This document shows, piece by piece, positions 1 to 8,274 of a DNA stretch of 23,519 bases (positions within the stretch are counted from its first letter, which is position 1; each line of letters starts with the position of its first letter). Under the pieces are notes generated by a model that was not told the DNA's origin, ran no database searches, and saw only the letters and a program-made list of their open reading frames with translations. The position numbers and the translations under genes are program-made. This stretch comes from Thermodesulfovibrio sp. (lineage in GTDB: Bacteria; Nitrospirota; Thermodesulfovibrionia; Thermodesulfovibrionales; Thermodesulfovibrionaceae): assembly GCA_026415595.1 (NCBI GenBank), contig JAOAGU010000012.1, positions 1 through 23,519 on the forward strand. Reading direction: 5' to 3'.

Positions 1-176
1 GGCTTCCTGCCCTGTGCGTGATGGAGGAAAAGGGGATCCGGCAGTTAGGTCCGTTAGGGAGCCAGCGTAGGTAGCGGTGTGCATGCCTCTTCGGAGGAAG
101 CCTAACCTACCTACAAGGCACCCACTTGTCCGAGTGGGATCTAACTTTCCATGCCACACGGCAGGGCGGGGGTATG
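1..176 (+). ncRNA. ssrS: 6S RNA (RNA polymerase-binding regulatory RNA)
   Basis: 6S RNA mimics an open promoter and sequesters housekeeping RNA polymerase. A terminal helix pairs about 4-14 with 162-172 (GCCCTG at 9-14 against CAGGGC at 162-167, extended by G-U pairs), and ATGG at 21-24 pairs with CCAT at 149-152. The centre holds GTAGGTAG (68-75) against CTACCTAC (107-114). It also carries the conserved block GTGTGCATGC (77-86), a CCTC-TTCG-GAGG hairpin (86-97) and AAGCCT, closely matching the E. coli core GUGAGCAUGCUC...GAGAAGCCU. A further hairpin CCCACT/AGTGGG (121-126/132-137) sits on the 3' side, as in other 6S RNAs. The position just upstream of rny matches the zapA-ssrS-rny order I recall from some other bacteria. 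The 5' end is at or just before the window edge, and the 3' end is approximate. Confidence 0.88.
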
Positions 177-326
177 ATGACGGTGGAGAAATCCACTTTA
201 AGATAGATATAAAAGTAGTTAAGCATTACATACTTAAATTTTTTATAGATTTTATATTCTATCCACTTCATCATATTCCCTCAAGGAAGCCAAATATAAA
301 ATACTCTATTTTTTGGAGGTGTTCCG
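177..326 (+). other. Leader between 6S RNA and rny
   Basis: No convincing gene lies in this AT-rich stretch. A short hairpin GTGGA-GAAA-TCCAC (183-196) followed by only three T could be a weak 3' end for the 6S transcript. I could not find a promoter with good -35/-10 spacing, so rny may be read from its own weak promoter or from upstream. The stretch ends with a strong Shine-Dalgarno GGAGGT (315-320) serving rny. The reading frame running from 77 to 397 is the 6S RNA and this leader read by chance. Confidence 0.4.
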
Positions 327-1907
327 ATGGAGTTTATATATATTCTTATTGCTATTGTTGCTGGTGTGGCTTCTGGATATGGTTTTTACATATATAAAAG
401 GAGTAAACTCGGGGAAGAAAAACTAAAAATCCATGAGGAAGTTCAGAAACTTATTGAAGATGCAAAAAAAGAAGCAGAGGCAATAAAAAAGGAAGCTGAA
501 ACTATAAAAAAGGAAGCACACATTTCAGCTAAAGAAATTGTCTATCAATTAAAGTCAGAGGCTGAAAGGGAGCTTAAGGAAAAGACCAAGGAGATAACCT
601 ATCAGGAAAAAAGGCTCAGGCAGAAAGAAGAACTTCTTGATCGCAAATTAGAACAGGTTGACAAGAAAGAAACCGAGTTAAGCAGGGTAGAAAAAGAGTT
701 AATCGCAAGAGAGAGACAAATTCAGGATAAAGAGGAGCATTACAAACAACTCATAAAAGAACAGCACGCCCTTTTAGAGAAAATTGCAGGCATGAAGGAA
801 GAAGAGGCTAAGCAGGAACTTTTTAAAAGAATTGAGCAGGAGGCTAAATTTGAGGCAGCAAAGCTTATTAAAAAAATTGAAGAAGAGGCAAAGCAGGAAG
901 CAGACAAAAAAGCAAAAGAAATACTAAGCCTTGCTGTACAGAGATACGCAAGTGATTATGTAGTGGATGCTACAGTTGCTGCAGTAAGCCTTCCAAATGA
1001 TGAAATGAAAGGTAGAATAATCGGAAGAGAAGGCAGAAACATAAGAGCCTTTGAAGCCCTTACTGGAGTTGACCTTGTAGTTGATGATACACCAGAGTTA
1101 GTGATACTGTCATCTTTCGACCCAATAAGAAGAGAGGTTGCCAGAATAGCACTTGAAAGATTAATAACTGACGGAAGAATTCATCCAGCAAGAATTGAGG
1201 AAGTAGTTGAAAAGGCACGCAGAGATGTAGATATTTCTATAAGAGAAGAGGGTGAAAAAGCTATTTTTGAGCTTGGATTAAGCGGTATTCATCCGGAAAT
1301 TGTTAAGCTTATAGGAAGGCTTAAATATAGGACATCCTATGGCCAGAATGTACTGCAGCATTCCAAAGAAGTTGCTTGGCTTAGTGGTATTATGGCAGGA
1401 GAAATAGGAGTTAATGTAACCTTAGCTAAAAGAGCAGGTTTACTTCATGATATAGGAAAGGCAGTAGATCACGAGATGGATGGTTCTCATCAGGAGATTG
1501 GTGCGACTCTTGCAAGAAAATACGGAGAAAGTGAAGAGGTTATTAATGCTATCTTATCCCATCATGAGGATGTTGATTTTAGCTGTGTAGAGTCTGCCCT
1601 TGTTGCAGCAGCAGATGCACTCTCTGCAGCTCGTCCTGGAGTAAGAAGGGAGACAATAGAAAGTTATATAAAGAGGCTCACCAAGCTTGAAGAGCTTGCT
1701 ATGTCCTTTCAAGGAGTTCAGAACTGTTACGCCATTCAGGCAGGAAGAGAGGTTAGACTTATTGTAAGACCAGATATGGTAACAGATGAAGAATGCGCGC
1801 TTATTGCAAGAGAATTAAGTAAAAGAATTGAAAAAGAACTGAGTTATCCTGGACAGATAAAAGTTACGGTCATAAGAGAATCCAGATTTATAGAATATGC
1901 CAAATAG
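327..1907 (+). CDS. rny: Ribonuclease Y
   Basis: Membrane-anchored endoribonuclease that starts mRNA decay. The 526-residue protein has the full family layout. An N-terminal transmembrane helix (about residues 4-22) is followed by a long Lys/Glu-rich coiled coil (about 30-200). A KH RNA-binding domain carries GRIIGREGRNIR from residue 229. An HD phosphohydrolase domain carries the metal-binding His374-Asp375 in LLHDIGKAVDHE and a later SHHEDV motif. The length is typical of RNase Y (about 520). The ATG is 6 bp after a GGAGGT Shine-Dalgarno. The gene overlaps ymdB by 11 bp, a common pairing, so the two are probably co-translated. The location after 6S RNA is consistent with an RNA-metabolism locus. 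No domain is missing. Confidence 0.97.
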   Translation: MEFIYILIAIVAGVASGYGFYIYKRSKLGEEKLKIHEEVQKLIEDAKKEAEAIKKEAETIKKEAHISAKEIVYQLKSEAERELKEKTKEITYQEKRLRQKEELLDRKLEQVDKKETELSRVEKELIARERQIQDKEEHYKQLIKEQHALLEKIAGMKEEEAKQELFKRIEQEAKFEAAKLIKKIEEEAKQEADKKAKEILSLAVQRYASDYVVDATVAAVSLPNDEMKGRIIGREGRNIRAFEALTGVDLVVDDTPELVILSSFDPIRREVARIALERLITDGRIHPARIEEVVEKARRDVDISIREEGEKAIFELGLSGIHPEIVKLIGRLKYRTSYGQNVLQHSKEVAWLSGIMAGEIGVNVTLAKRAGLLHDIGKAVDHEMDGSHQEIGATLARKYGESEEVINAILSHHEDVDFSCVESALVAAADALSAARPGVRRETIESYIKRLTKLEELAMSFQGVQNCYAIQAGREVRLIVRPDMVTDEECALIARELSKRIEKELSYPGQIKVTVIRESRFIEYAK

Positions 1908-2697
1908 TGATACTGTTAATATTCTTTTTATTGGTGATATAGTTGGGAAGTCTGGAAGAAATATTGTAAAGGCTTTACTTCCAAAATTAGTTGACCAATA
2001 TAAAGTTGAATTGGTGATTGCTAATGGCGAAAACGCAGCAGGTGGATTTGGAATAACAGAAAAAGTTGCAGCAGAACTTTTTTCCTATGGCATAGATATT
2101 ATTACAACTGGTAATCATGTGTGGGATAAAAAAGAGGCGGTTTCATATATTGCAAAAGAACCAAGAATTCTAAGACCCATAAACTATCCAGAAGGTACTC
2201 CAGGGATTGGAAGTTTAATCTTCAAAACAAGAAAAAGTAAGTTGGTGGGATTGATAAATGCAATGGGTAGAATTTTTATGAATATACTTGATTGCCCTTT
2301 CAGAATTACAAAAAAAGAGGTTGAAAGGATTAAAAAGGAGACAAATATAATTTTAATTGACTTCCATGCAGAAGCAACCTCAGAAAAAATTGCTTTTGCC
2401 TTTTATTTAGACGGAAAAGTAAGCGCAATTGTAGGTACTCATACTCATGTGCAGACAGCAGATGAGAGAATTCTTCCAAAAGGCACAGCTTATATAACAG
2501 ATGTGGGAATGACAGGCCCTGAAAACTCAGTTATCGGATTTAATGAGGATGAAGTAATAGAGAAGTTTCTTACACAAATGCCACAAAAGTTTGATGTTCC
2601 ATCAACTCCTGCTGTTCTTTCAGCAGTTTACATAGAGATTGACGTTTCAAGTGGACTGGCAAGAAAAATTGATAGAATAATGGTAAAACAGTCCTAA
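1897..2697 (+). CDS. ymdB: YmdB-family metallophosphoesterase (2',3'-cyclic nucleotide phosphodiesterase type)
   Basis: Calcineurin-like metallophosphoesterase of the YmdB family. Characterised members hydrolyse 2',3'-cAMP, and the B. subtilis protein affects biofilm and motility choices. Metal-binding motifs are in order: GDIVG with Asp14, NGENAAGG with Glu45-Asn46, TTGNHVWD with Asn73-His74, DFHAEATSEK, and GTHTHVQTAD. The 266 residues match the family. The start is about eight residues longer than usual before the ILFIGD strand. It is the only ATG available, inside the end of rny in another frame, with no good Shine-Dalgarno, so translation is probably coupled to rny. Since RNase Y cuts RNA and this enzyme may process cyclic phosphates, a shared RNA-turnover role is reasonable inference. 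Confidence 0.93.
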   Translation: MPNSDTVNILFIGDIVGKSGRNIVKALLPKLVDQYKVELVIANGENAAGGFGITEKVAAELFSYGIDIITTGNHVWDKKEAVSYIAKEPRILRPINYPEGTPGIGSLIFKTRKSKLVGLINAMGRIFMNILDCPFRITKKEVERIKKETNIILIDFHAEATSEKIAFAFYLDGKVSAIVGTHTHVQTADERILPKGTAYITDVGMTGPENSVIGFNEDEVIEKFLTQMPQKFDVPSTPAVLSAVYIEIDVSSGLARKIDRIMVKQS

Positions 2698-2713
2698 ATT
2701 TAAATATTAAAAG

Positions 2714-2742
2714 TTTACAAATTTTAATTTTTCTGATAATCT
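2714..2742 (+). promoter_or_regulatory. Putative sigma70 promoter for the cytochrome-kinase operon
   Basis: TTTACA (2714-2719), a 17-bp spacer ending in TGA, then TAATCT (2737-2742), that is an extended -10 of TGnTAnnnT form. The predicted start of transcription is at or within a base or two of the ATG at 2749. No Shine-Dalgarno lies upstream of that ATG, so the transcript would be leaderless. Confidence 0.45.
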
Positions 2743-2748
2743 TTAAAT

Positions 2749-3183
2749 ATGAAGTTTTTTTTAACAGTTCTGTTAGTCCTTTTTTTCCCACTTGCAGCTT
2801 TTTCTGATTATGTGGGAATAGAAGCGTGTAAACCTTGCCATCAGAAACAATATGAGAATTTTATTAAGTTTTCTCGAATGTCTAATTCTTTTATAGGAGT
2901 TGAAAAAATGAAAAATAAGATAACTCCTGAAGAATTAAAAGGTTGTTATGAATGTCATACAACTGGATATGGTAAAAAAGGAGGCTTTGTCAGTGTTGAT
3001 AAAACACCACATCTTAAAAATACGGGGTGTGAGGTTTGTCATGGTCCTGGTAAAAAGCATGTTGAGACCAAAAAACCTCAATACATTAAGGGAAAACTTA
3101 CTCCTAAAATTTGCGAACCCTGTCATACTGAAGAAAGAATAAGAACTTTTAGGTTTAGACCCCTTCTTAGAGGAGCTCATTGA
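2749..3183 (+). CDS. Exported tetraheme c-type cytochrome (cytochrome c554-like)
   Basis: Small periplasmic multiheme cytochrome. Residues 1-19 form a signal peptide (a run of Phe/Leu/Val ending Ala-Phe-Ser). Four CxxCH haem attachment motifs follow at residues 27-31, 66-70, 94-98 and 122-126 in a 144-residue protein. The spacing and the CYECHTTGYG and GCEVCHGPG motifs resemble the cytochrome c554 family, though a precise subfamily cannot be assigned. Its stop TGA shares one base with the ATG of the sensor kinase (TGATG), so the two are translationally coupled. That context suggests the cytochrome supplies or senses electrons for the haem-containing kinase; this is inference. The ATG has no Shine-Dalgarno and sits directly at a predicted transcription start. 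Confidence 0.9.
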   Translation: MKFFLTVLLVLFFPLAAFSDYVGIEACKPCHQKQYENFIKFSRMSNSFIGVEKMKNKITPEELKGCYECHTTGYGKKGGFVSVDKTPHLKNTGCEVCHGPGKKHVETKKPQYIKGKLTPKICEPCHTEERIRTFRFRPLLRGAH

Positions 3184-5864
3184 TGTTTAAGTTTATTACT
3201 CAGAAAATTGGCAACAAACTTCTTTTGACATTTATCGTTATAATCACTATTGTTATGATTATTGAAATATGGTTTAGGATTTATTTTGGAAGAGGAGATA
3301 GATTAGAGCTTGTAGAGACTGCCAATAATGAGGTGCTTGATACTATTTATGCAACAATGAAGTATCCTTTAACTGTAGGAGACAGTGATAGTATGCACAG
3401 AGATTTAGAGGAAATTGGCAGAAAATATGAAAATATTAGAGTTTATCTTACTGATTTTAACGGAATTATTTCTTTTTCTACAAATAAAAATACAATTCAC
3501 TCGCAAATAGAAAATGTTATAAAAAATGAAGATTTTATTAGGGTACTTAAAAAAAGCATAGCAGAAAATGCGAACGATAAGTTTACTTCAGAGTATAAAA
3601 TAAATGGAGAAAGAAACTTAGTTACCATTCTTCCAATTCATAACTCACCTGAATGCTTTCATTGCCATGGTTCATCAAGGAAGGTATTAGGTGCTCTTGT
3701 TATGAGTACAGGACTTGAAGAAGTTTACAAAACCATAGCTGCTCAGAGAAACAGGTCTTTAGTTCTTACTGTATTTGCATTTTTTCTTGGAACAGTTGTT
3801 ATTACTTTTATAGTGAAAAAAATTATTAGAGAACCCTTAGATACTCTGGTAGATGCAACCCAAAGATTTGCTAAGGGTGAAATGCCCAATATTAGTAAAT
3901 ATCCTAAGGATGAAATTGGTATTCTAATAGAAACGTTCAACTATATGGTTAATGAGGTTGCTAAGTCAAAGATGGAGCTTGAGAAAGAGCTTACACGCAG
4001 AGCAAGACTTCTTGAGGAGAGAGAAGAACTTGTAGCTTTACTTCAAAAAGCGAATAAACAGCTTAAAGAACTTGATACACTTAAATCTGCATTTATAGCA
4101 AATATGTCACATGAGCTCAGAACGCCCATGAATGCTATAATTGGCTATACAGATTTATTACTTGATGAGGTTGACGGACCTCTCAATGATGATCAGAAAT
4201 CATCTCTTAAGAAGGTCTCTGCAAATGCAAGACATCTTCTACAGTTAATAAACGATGTTTTGGATATTTCAAAAATTGAGTCTGGTAAAATTGAACTAAG
4301 ACCTAAGGAAATAGATTTAAAAGGACTCATTGATGGCATCATGGTTACCTTTGAACCAATAATTGCTAAAAAGGGACTTACTTTTTCATTGAATATTGAG
4401 CCTGGAGCAGAGAAACTCTATGTTGACGAGGATAAAGCAAAACAAATTTTAATAAATCTGATATCCAATGCTGTTAAATTCACTCACGTAGGAGGGATAA
4501 CAATAAAAGCAAGAGTGTCAGAAAGGGGAGCAGATAAAGAAGGTAATCCTCAGTTTATAGAGATTTCAGTAACTGATACAGGTATAGGAATAAAGAGGGA
4601 AGATCTTGATAAAATTTTTGATAAATTTGCACAGGCTGATGTATCTACAACGAGACAGTATGAGGGAACCGGTCTTGGCTTGAGCATTGTCAGGGGCTTA
4701 GTGGCTTTACATAAAGGTATGGTATGGGCTGAAAGCGAAGTTGGTAAGGGTAGCACTTTTTATATTCTTTTACCTTTTAAAAAGGAGGTTTTTGATAAAC
4801 CTGTTCCTGTTATAGATGAAAAAATGGCAGATGAACTGGCTAAATATTTTGAAGTACCAAAGGAAGTTTTCCTACAGGAACCTTCCTATGAAGGTAAGGT
4901 GATAAGATGTTGGGATTATACTCAATGTGGACACGTAAACTGTCCTGAATATGGCACAGCTGAAAAAAGATGCTGGCTTGTTTTAGGAACACATTGTAAG
5001 GGTATGAGAATTGGTTCTTATCCTGAGAAAGTTGATGCCTGCAAGATATGTGAGGTCGTGATGGACCTTGTTTTAGGTAAGGAACCATCAATTGCAGAAA
5101 AGATGGCAAAACCTTCAGAAAAAGAAAAAGTTGTTTTAGCAATTGACGATAATCCAGATGCTGTAGATTTAATAAAAAAATATTTGGAGAAAGATTATAA
5201 AGTAATTGGAATCCTGAGCAGTGAAGAGGCAGTTAAAAAAGCAAAGGAAATAAGGCCTGTTGCCATAACGCTTGATATTATGATGCCCAAAAAGGATGGC
5301 TGGCAAGTATTAAAAGAACTTAAGGAAGATTATGAAACAAAAGATATTCCAGTAATTATAGTATCCATAGTTGACAATAAAACCCTTGCTTTTAGTCTGG
5401 GAGCTGAAGATTACTTTGTAAAGCCTCTTGATGGTAATGCACTTTTAAAAAAGATAAAAAACATAGAGTCATATAAGGCAATCAAAAGTGTTTTGCTTCT
5501 TGAAAGAGATGAAAAGACAAACAAAGATCTTTCGATAATACTCCAAGAAAGTGGTTATGAAGTGTATACAGCTTTAAATAGTAATGAAGCCATTGAAATT
5601 GTAAAGATTCAAAAACCAGACCTTTTAATTGTTAATATAACTGATCCTTTGAGCAGTGTTTTTGATTTTATTGATTTTATTAAGAGTTCTCCAGACTTAA
5701 AGGATGTACCCATAATTGCGCTAACAAATAAAGAGTTGAGTCAGAGAGAAAGAGAAGAATTGGACGGCAGAATAAAGGATATAATAAACAAAGCTCTCTT
5801 TTCAGAAGAAGAACTTGTAGAGGAACTCAAAAGCAGTCTTAGAAGAATAAGGAGGATATTATGA
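3183..5864 (+). CDS. Hybrid sensor histidine kinase with haem-c type sensor domain, CW/Cys-rich insert and two receiver domains
   Basis: Membrane sensor kinase of 893 residues. Order: TM1 (about 13-31); an extracytoplasmic sensor domain with a CFHCH haem-c motif at 158-162 before a KVLGALVMSTG strand; TM2 (about 192-214); HAMP; a coiled coil to about 300; HisKA with phosphoacceptor His310 in NMSHELRTP; HATPase with the N-box around Asn429, DTGIGI and GTGLGLSIV. A Cys-rich segment follows with two Cys-Trp pairs (576-577, 597-598) and further Cys at 582, 587, 605, 620 and 623. Receiver 1 has Asp655-Asp656 and phosphoacceptor Asp698. Receiver 2 is degenerate, with Asn818 where Asp is expected. 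I chose ATG 3183 (one-base overlap with the cytochrome stop, GAGGAG upstream) over TTG 3180. Ligand unknown; redox or haem-linked sensing is inferred. Confidence 0.93.
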   Translation: MFKFITQKIGNKLLLTFIVIITIVMIIEIWFRIYFGRGDRLELVETANNEVLDTIYATMKYPLTVGDSDSMHRDLEEIGRKYENIRVYLTDFNGIISFSTNKNTIHSQIENVIKNEDFIRVLKKSIAENANDKFTSEYKINGERNLVTILPIHNSPECFHCHGSSRKVLGALVMSTGLEEVYKTIAAQRNRSLVLTVFAFFLGTVVITFIVKKIIREPLDTLVDATQRFAKGEMPNISKYPKDEIGILIETFNYMVNEVAKSKMELEKELTRRARLLEEREELVALLQKANKQLKELDTLKSAFIANMSHELRTPMNAIIGYTDLLLDEVDGPLNDDQKSSLKKVSANARHLLQLINDVLDISKIESGKIELRPKEIDLKGLIDGIMVTFEPIIAKKGLTFSLNIEPGAEKLYVDEDKAKQILINLISNAVKFTHVGGITIKARVSERGADKEGNPQFIEISVTDTGIGIKREDLDKIFDKFAQADVSTTRQYEGTGLGLSIVRGLVALHKGMVWAESEVGKGSTFYILLPFKKEVFDKPVPVIDEKMADELAKYFEVPKEVFLQEPSYEGKVIRCWDYTQCGHVNCPEYGTAEKRCWLVLGTHCKGMRIGSYPEKVDACKICEVVMDLVLGKEPSIAEKMAKPSEKEKVVLAIDDNPDAVDLIKKYLEKDYKVIGILSSEEAVKKAKEIRPVAITLDIMMPKKDGWQVLKELKEDYETKDIPVIIVSIVDNKTLAFSLGAEDYFVKPLDGNALLKKIKNIESYKAIKSVLLLERDEKTNKDLSIILQESGYEVYTALNSNEAIEIVKIQKPDLLIVNITDPLSSVFDFIDFIKSSPDLKDVPIIALTNKELSQREREELDGRIKDIINKALFSEEELVEELKSSLRRIRRIL

Positions 5865-6229
5865 AGAAAATTCTTATAGTTGATGATAACGAAGATGCAA
5901 GAGAGCTTGTAAAAAAAATACTAAAAAGGCATGGATACGAAATAATAGAGGCAGTTGACGGAGAAGAGGCCATTGCAAAAGCAATTGCCTACAGACCAGA
6001 CCTTATACTTATGGATATATCAATTCCTAAAATAGATGGATACGAAGCTACAAGAAGGCTAAAAGCAAGACCTGATTTTAAAGATACTCCTATAATAGCC
6101 TTTACTGCCCATGCTATGAGAGGTGATCAAGAAAAGGCACTTCAGGCAGGGTGTAATGGATATATATCTAAACCCATTAATGTAAGAGATTTTCCAGAAC
6201 AAATAAAAATATACATTAAAGATAAATGA
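5861..6229 (+). CDS. Single-domain response regulator (CheY/DivK type)
   Basis: A 122-residue stand-alone receiver domain with no output domain. Acidic pocket Asp8-Asp9, phosphoacceptor Asp52 in LILMDISIP, conserved Thr82 and Lys104 in SKP are all present, so it should be phosphorylatable. DivK-like proteins of this kind act as phosphorelay shuttles or bind partner proteins. It overlaps the upstream hybrid kinase by ATGA and the downstream receiver-kinase by ATGA, so it is probably made in step with both. A likely role is carrying phosphate between the two kinases; the partner is inferred from position only. Confidence 0.92.
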   Translation: MKKILIVDDNEDARELVKKILKRHGYEIIEAVDGEEAIAKAIAYRPDLILMDISIPKIDGYEATRRLKARPDFKDTPIIAFTAHAMRGDQEKALQAGCNGYISKPINVRDFPEQIKIYIKDK

Positions 6230-7296
6230 ACGAACAGAAACAGACTGTCCTGATTGTAGATGATAATATAGATACTGTTGAACTTTTAAGAAAAAGGCTT
6301 AAGTCTGAAGGCTACAATACAGTGGAAGCCTATGATGGAGAAGAAGCTTTAAACAAGGTCTATGAATCTCCGCCAGATATAATAATTCTTGATGTAATGA
6401 TGCCAAAGCTGGATGGATATGAAGTATGCAATAGGCTAAAGTCTGATGAAAAGACCAAATTCATTCCTATCGTTATGCTAACAGCAAAATCTGATGTAGA
6501 AAGCAGAGTTAAGGGTTTTGATATAGGTGCTGATGACTATGTACCTAAACCTTTTGATTACAGAGAACTCTCAGCAAGGATTCGTTCTCTTCTTATGAGA
6601 AAAGAAACTGCAGAGAGAGTCATTGAAGAAGAAAAAATAGAGTCAGTAAGAAAACTTATTGATAGTCTCTCCCACGAAATAAGAAATCCTATCATAAGCA
6701 TTGCAGGATTTGCTAAAAAAGTTTATGATAATTTACCTTCAGGAGACCCAAACAAACCCTATCTTATGACCATACTCCAAGAATCTGAGAGATTAGAGAG
6801 ACTTTTAAGAGAAATACTGAATCTTAAAATGATTGCTATAGGATTTCTTGAAAATGTTGATCCTAAAAAGGCTATAGAAGAAGTTTTAGAGGAATTTGAA
6901 AAGGAGATTGAAGACAAAGCAGTAGAGGTTGAGGCAGAATTCAAAGAGAAACCTATAATTTATATAGACAAAGAGCATTTTAAAATAGTTATTCGTAATA
7001 TTATAAAGAATGCAATTGAAGCAATGTCAAAATCAGATAAGAGAATTTTAAAAATTTCCGTTGAAGTGATAGAAAATTATTTAGAGATAAAAATTTCTGA
7101 TACAGGTATGGGGATTCCAAAGGAACTGATTAGGAAAATATTTGATCCCTTTTTTACCTCAAAGGTCTATGGACCTGGGCTGGGACTAACAGTTGCCCTT
7201 ACAATTGTCCAGTATTATAGAGGATTTATATCTGTTGAAAGTGAAGTAGGCAAAGGAAGTGTTTTTACAATAAAATTCCCGCTCAGAGGAAGATAA
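6226..7296 (+). CDS. Receiver-histidine kinase (REC-HisKA-HATPase), soluble
   Basis: A 356-residue cytoplasmic protein in which an N-terminal receiver precedes a kinase core, the reverse of a classic hybrid. Receiver: Asp12-Asp13, phosphoacceptor Asp56 in IIILDVMMP, KPFD near residue 110. A short linker leads to HisKA with His150 in LSHEIRNP. HATPase_c has NIIKNAIEAM, DTGMGIP, FDPFFTSK and GPGLGLTVA. There are no membrane segments or PAS domains, so input probably comes through phosphorylation of its receiver or partner binding. It overlaps the preceding response regulator by 4 bp and is the last gene of the cytochrome operon. The final output of the pathway is not encoded here. Confidence 0.93.
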   Translation: MNEQKQTVLIVDDNIDTVELLRKRLKSEGYNTVEAYDGEEALNKVYESPPDIIILDVMMPKLDGYEVCNRLKSDEKTKFIPIVMLTAKSDVESRVKGFDIGADDYVPKPFDYRELSARIRSLLMRKETAERVIEEEKIESVRKLIDSLSHEIRNPIISIAGFAKKVYDNLPSGDPNKPYLMTILQESERLERLLREILNLKMIAIGFLENVDPKKAIEEVLEEFEKEIEDKAVEVEAEFKEKPIIYIDKEHFKIVIRNIIKNAIEAMSKSDKRILKISVEVIENYLEIKISDTGMGIPKELIRKIFDPFFTSKVYGPGLGLTVALTIVQYYRGFISVESEVGKGSVFTIKFPLRGR

Positions 7297-7309
7297 GAGC
7301 CTTCCTTAC

Positions 7310-7339
7310 TTGATTTTAAGATATTTTATAAGATATCAT
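7310..7339 (+). promoter_or_regulatory. Putative promoter of the deacetylase gene, with an 18-bp near-palindrome
   Basis: TTGATT (7310-7315), an 18-bp spacer and TATCAT (7334-7339) end 5 bp before the ATG at 7345. Positions 7320-7337 (GATATTTTATAAGATATC) form a palindrome with one mismatched pair, lying between the -35 and -10 boxes where a repressor could act. The region is AT-rich, so chance is possible. No Shine-Dalgarno is present. Confidence 0.3.
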
Positions 7340-7344
7340 TTTGT

Positions 7345-8262
7345 ATGGATAGGAAGGTAGCTTTTGTATATGATGATATATTTCTTAAACATGAAACACC
7401 TCAAGGACATCCTGAGTCAAAGGAGAGACTCCTTGCGATTGTAAATCATCTTAAAAAGGAAGGCACATGGGAGAGACTTATTCATTTAAAGCCAAGAAAG
7501 GCTAATGAAGAGGAGTTATCTCTTGTCCATGACCTCAATTATATCAAGAAAATAAGAAGTTCGTCTTCAGGATACTTAGACCCCGATACCTATTTATGTG
7601 AGCATACTTATGAAGTTGCCTGTTATGCAGTAGGAGCTGTCTTAGATGCCATTGATGGGGTGCATAACAAGGAATTTGATAGAGCTTTCTGTGCAGTAAG
7701 ACCGCCAGGACATCATGCTGAGGTTGATACAGCCATGGGATTTTGTATTTTTAATAATGTTTCAGTAGGTGCAGCTTATGCTAAGAAAATGGGATATAAA
7801 AAAATTTTTATCATTGATTTTGATGTTCATCACGGTAATGGAACGCAGCATATTTTTGAAGATGATTGTTCAGTTTTCTATTTTAGTTCCCATCAGTTTC
7901 CCTTTTATCCAGGTACCGGAAGAGAACTTGAAATAGGTAAAGGAGCAGGCGAAGGTTGTACTTATAATGTTCAGCTAAGAGCAGGGGCAGGAACAAAGGA
8001 GTATTTAACGGTATTTCAGGATATTCTTCCACAGAAGATAAGAGAGGTCAGACCTGACCTTCTTCTTGTCTCAGCCGGCTATGATATGCACAAGGATGAT
8101 CCATTAAGCTATATAAATGTTACAACAGAAGGCGTAAGAAGTATTATAAGGAGCATTCTTAATTCTTCCTATGCACCTAAAATATTTGTCCTTGAAGGTG
8201 GATATAATCTTCAGGTCTTGGCTGAATGTGTAAAGATTACTCTTGAAGAAATGCTTGCTTAA
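7345..8262 (+). CDS. Histone deacetylase-family zinc amidohydrolase (AcuC/acetylpolyamine amidohydrolase-like)
   Basis: Zinc-dependent deacetylase fold of 305 residues. Seen: the catalytic His pair His123-His124 in RPPGHHAEV; zinc ligands Asp160 and His162 in DFDVHHGNGTQ and Asp252 in HKDDPLS; and the terminal EGGYN motif that carries the transition-state Tyr. Bacterial members remove acetyl groups from acetyl-CoA synthetase (AcuC), polyamines or other substrates, and the substrate cannot be read from sequence. It stands alone after the kinase operon and converges on glcF. If it is AcuC-like, control of acetate activation would fit an organism living on C2/C3 acids and C1 chemistry; this is inference. 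ATG 7345 has no Shine-Dalgarno but lies just after a putative -10 box. Confidence 0.9.
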   Translation: MDRKVAFVYDDIFLKHETPQGHPESKERLLAIVNHLKKEGTWERLIHLKPRKANEEELSLVHDLNYIKKIRSSSSGYLDPDTYLCEHTYEVACYAVGAVLDAIDGVHNKEFDRAFCAVRPPGHHAEVDTAMGFCIFNNVSVGAAYAKKMGYKKIFIIDFDVHHGNGTQHIFEDDCSVFYFSSHQFPFYPGTGRELEIGKGAGEGCTYNVQLRAGAGTKEYLTVFQDILPQKIREVRPDLLLVSAGYDMHKDDPLSYINVTTEGVRSIIRSILNSSYAPKIFVLEGGYNLQVLAECVKITLEEMLA

Positions 8263-8274
8263 ACCTTTCCAAAG

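Noticed and set aside
77..397. 106-residue plus-strand reading frame
   Set aside because: It lies within the 6S RNA and leader and runs into rny in another frame; no start signal or recognisable protein.
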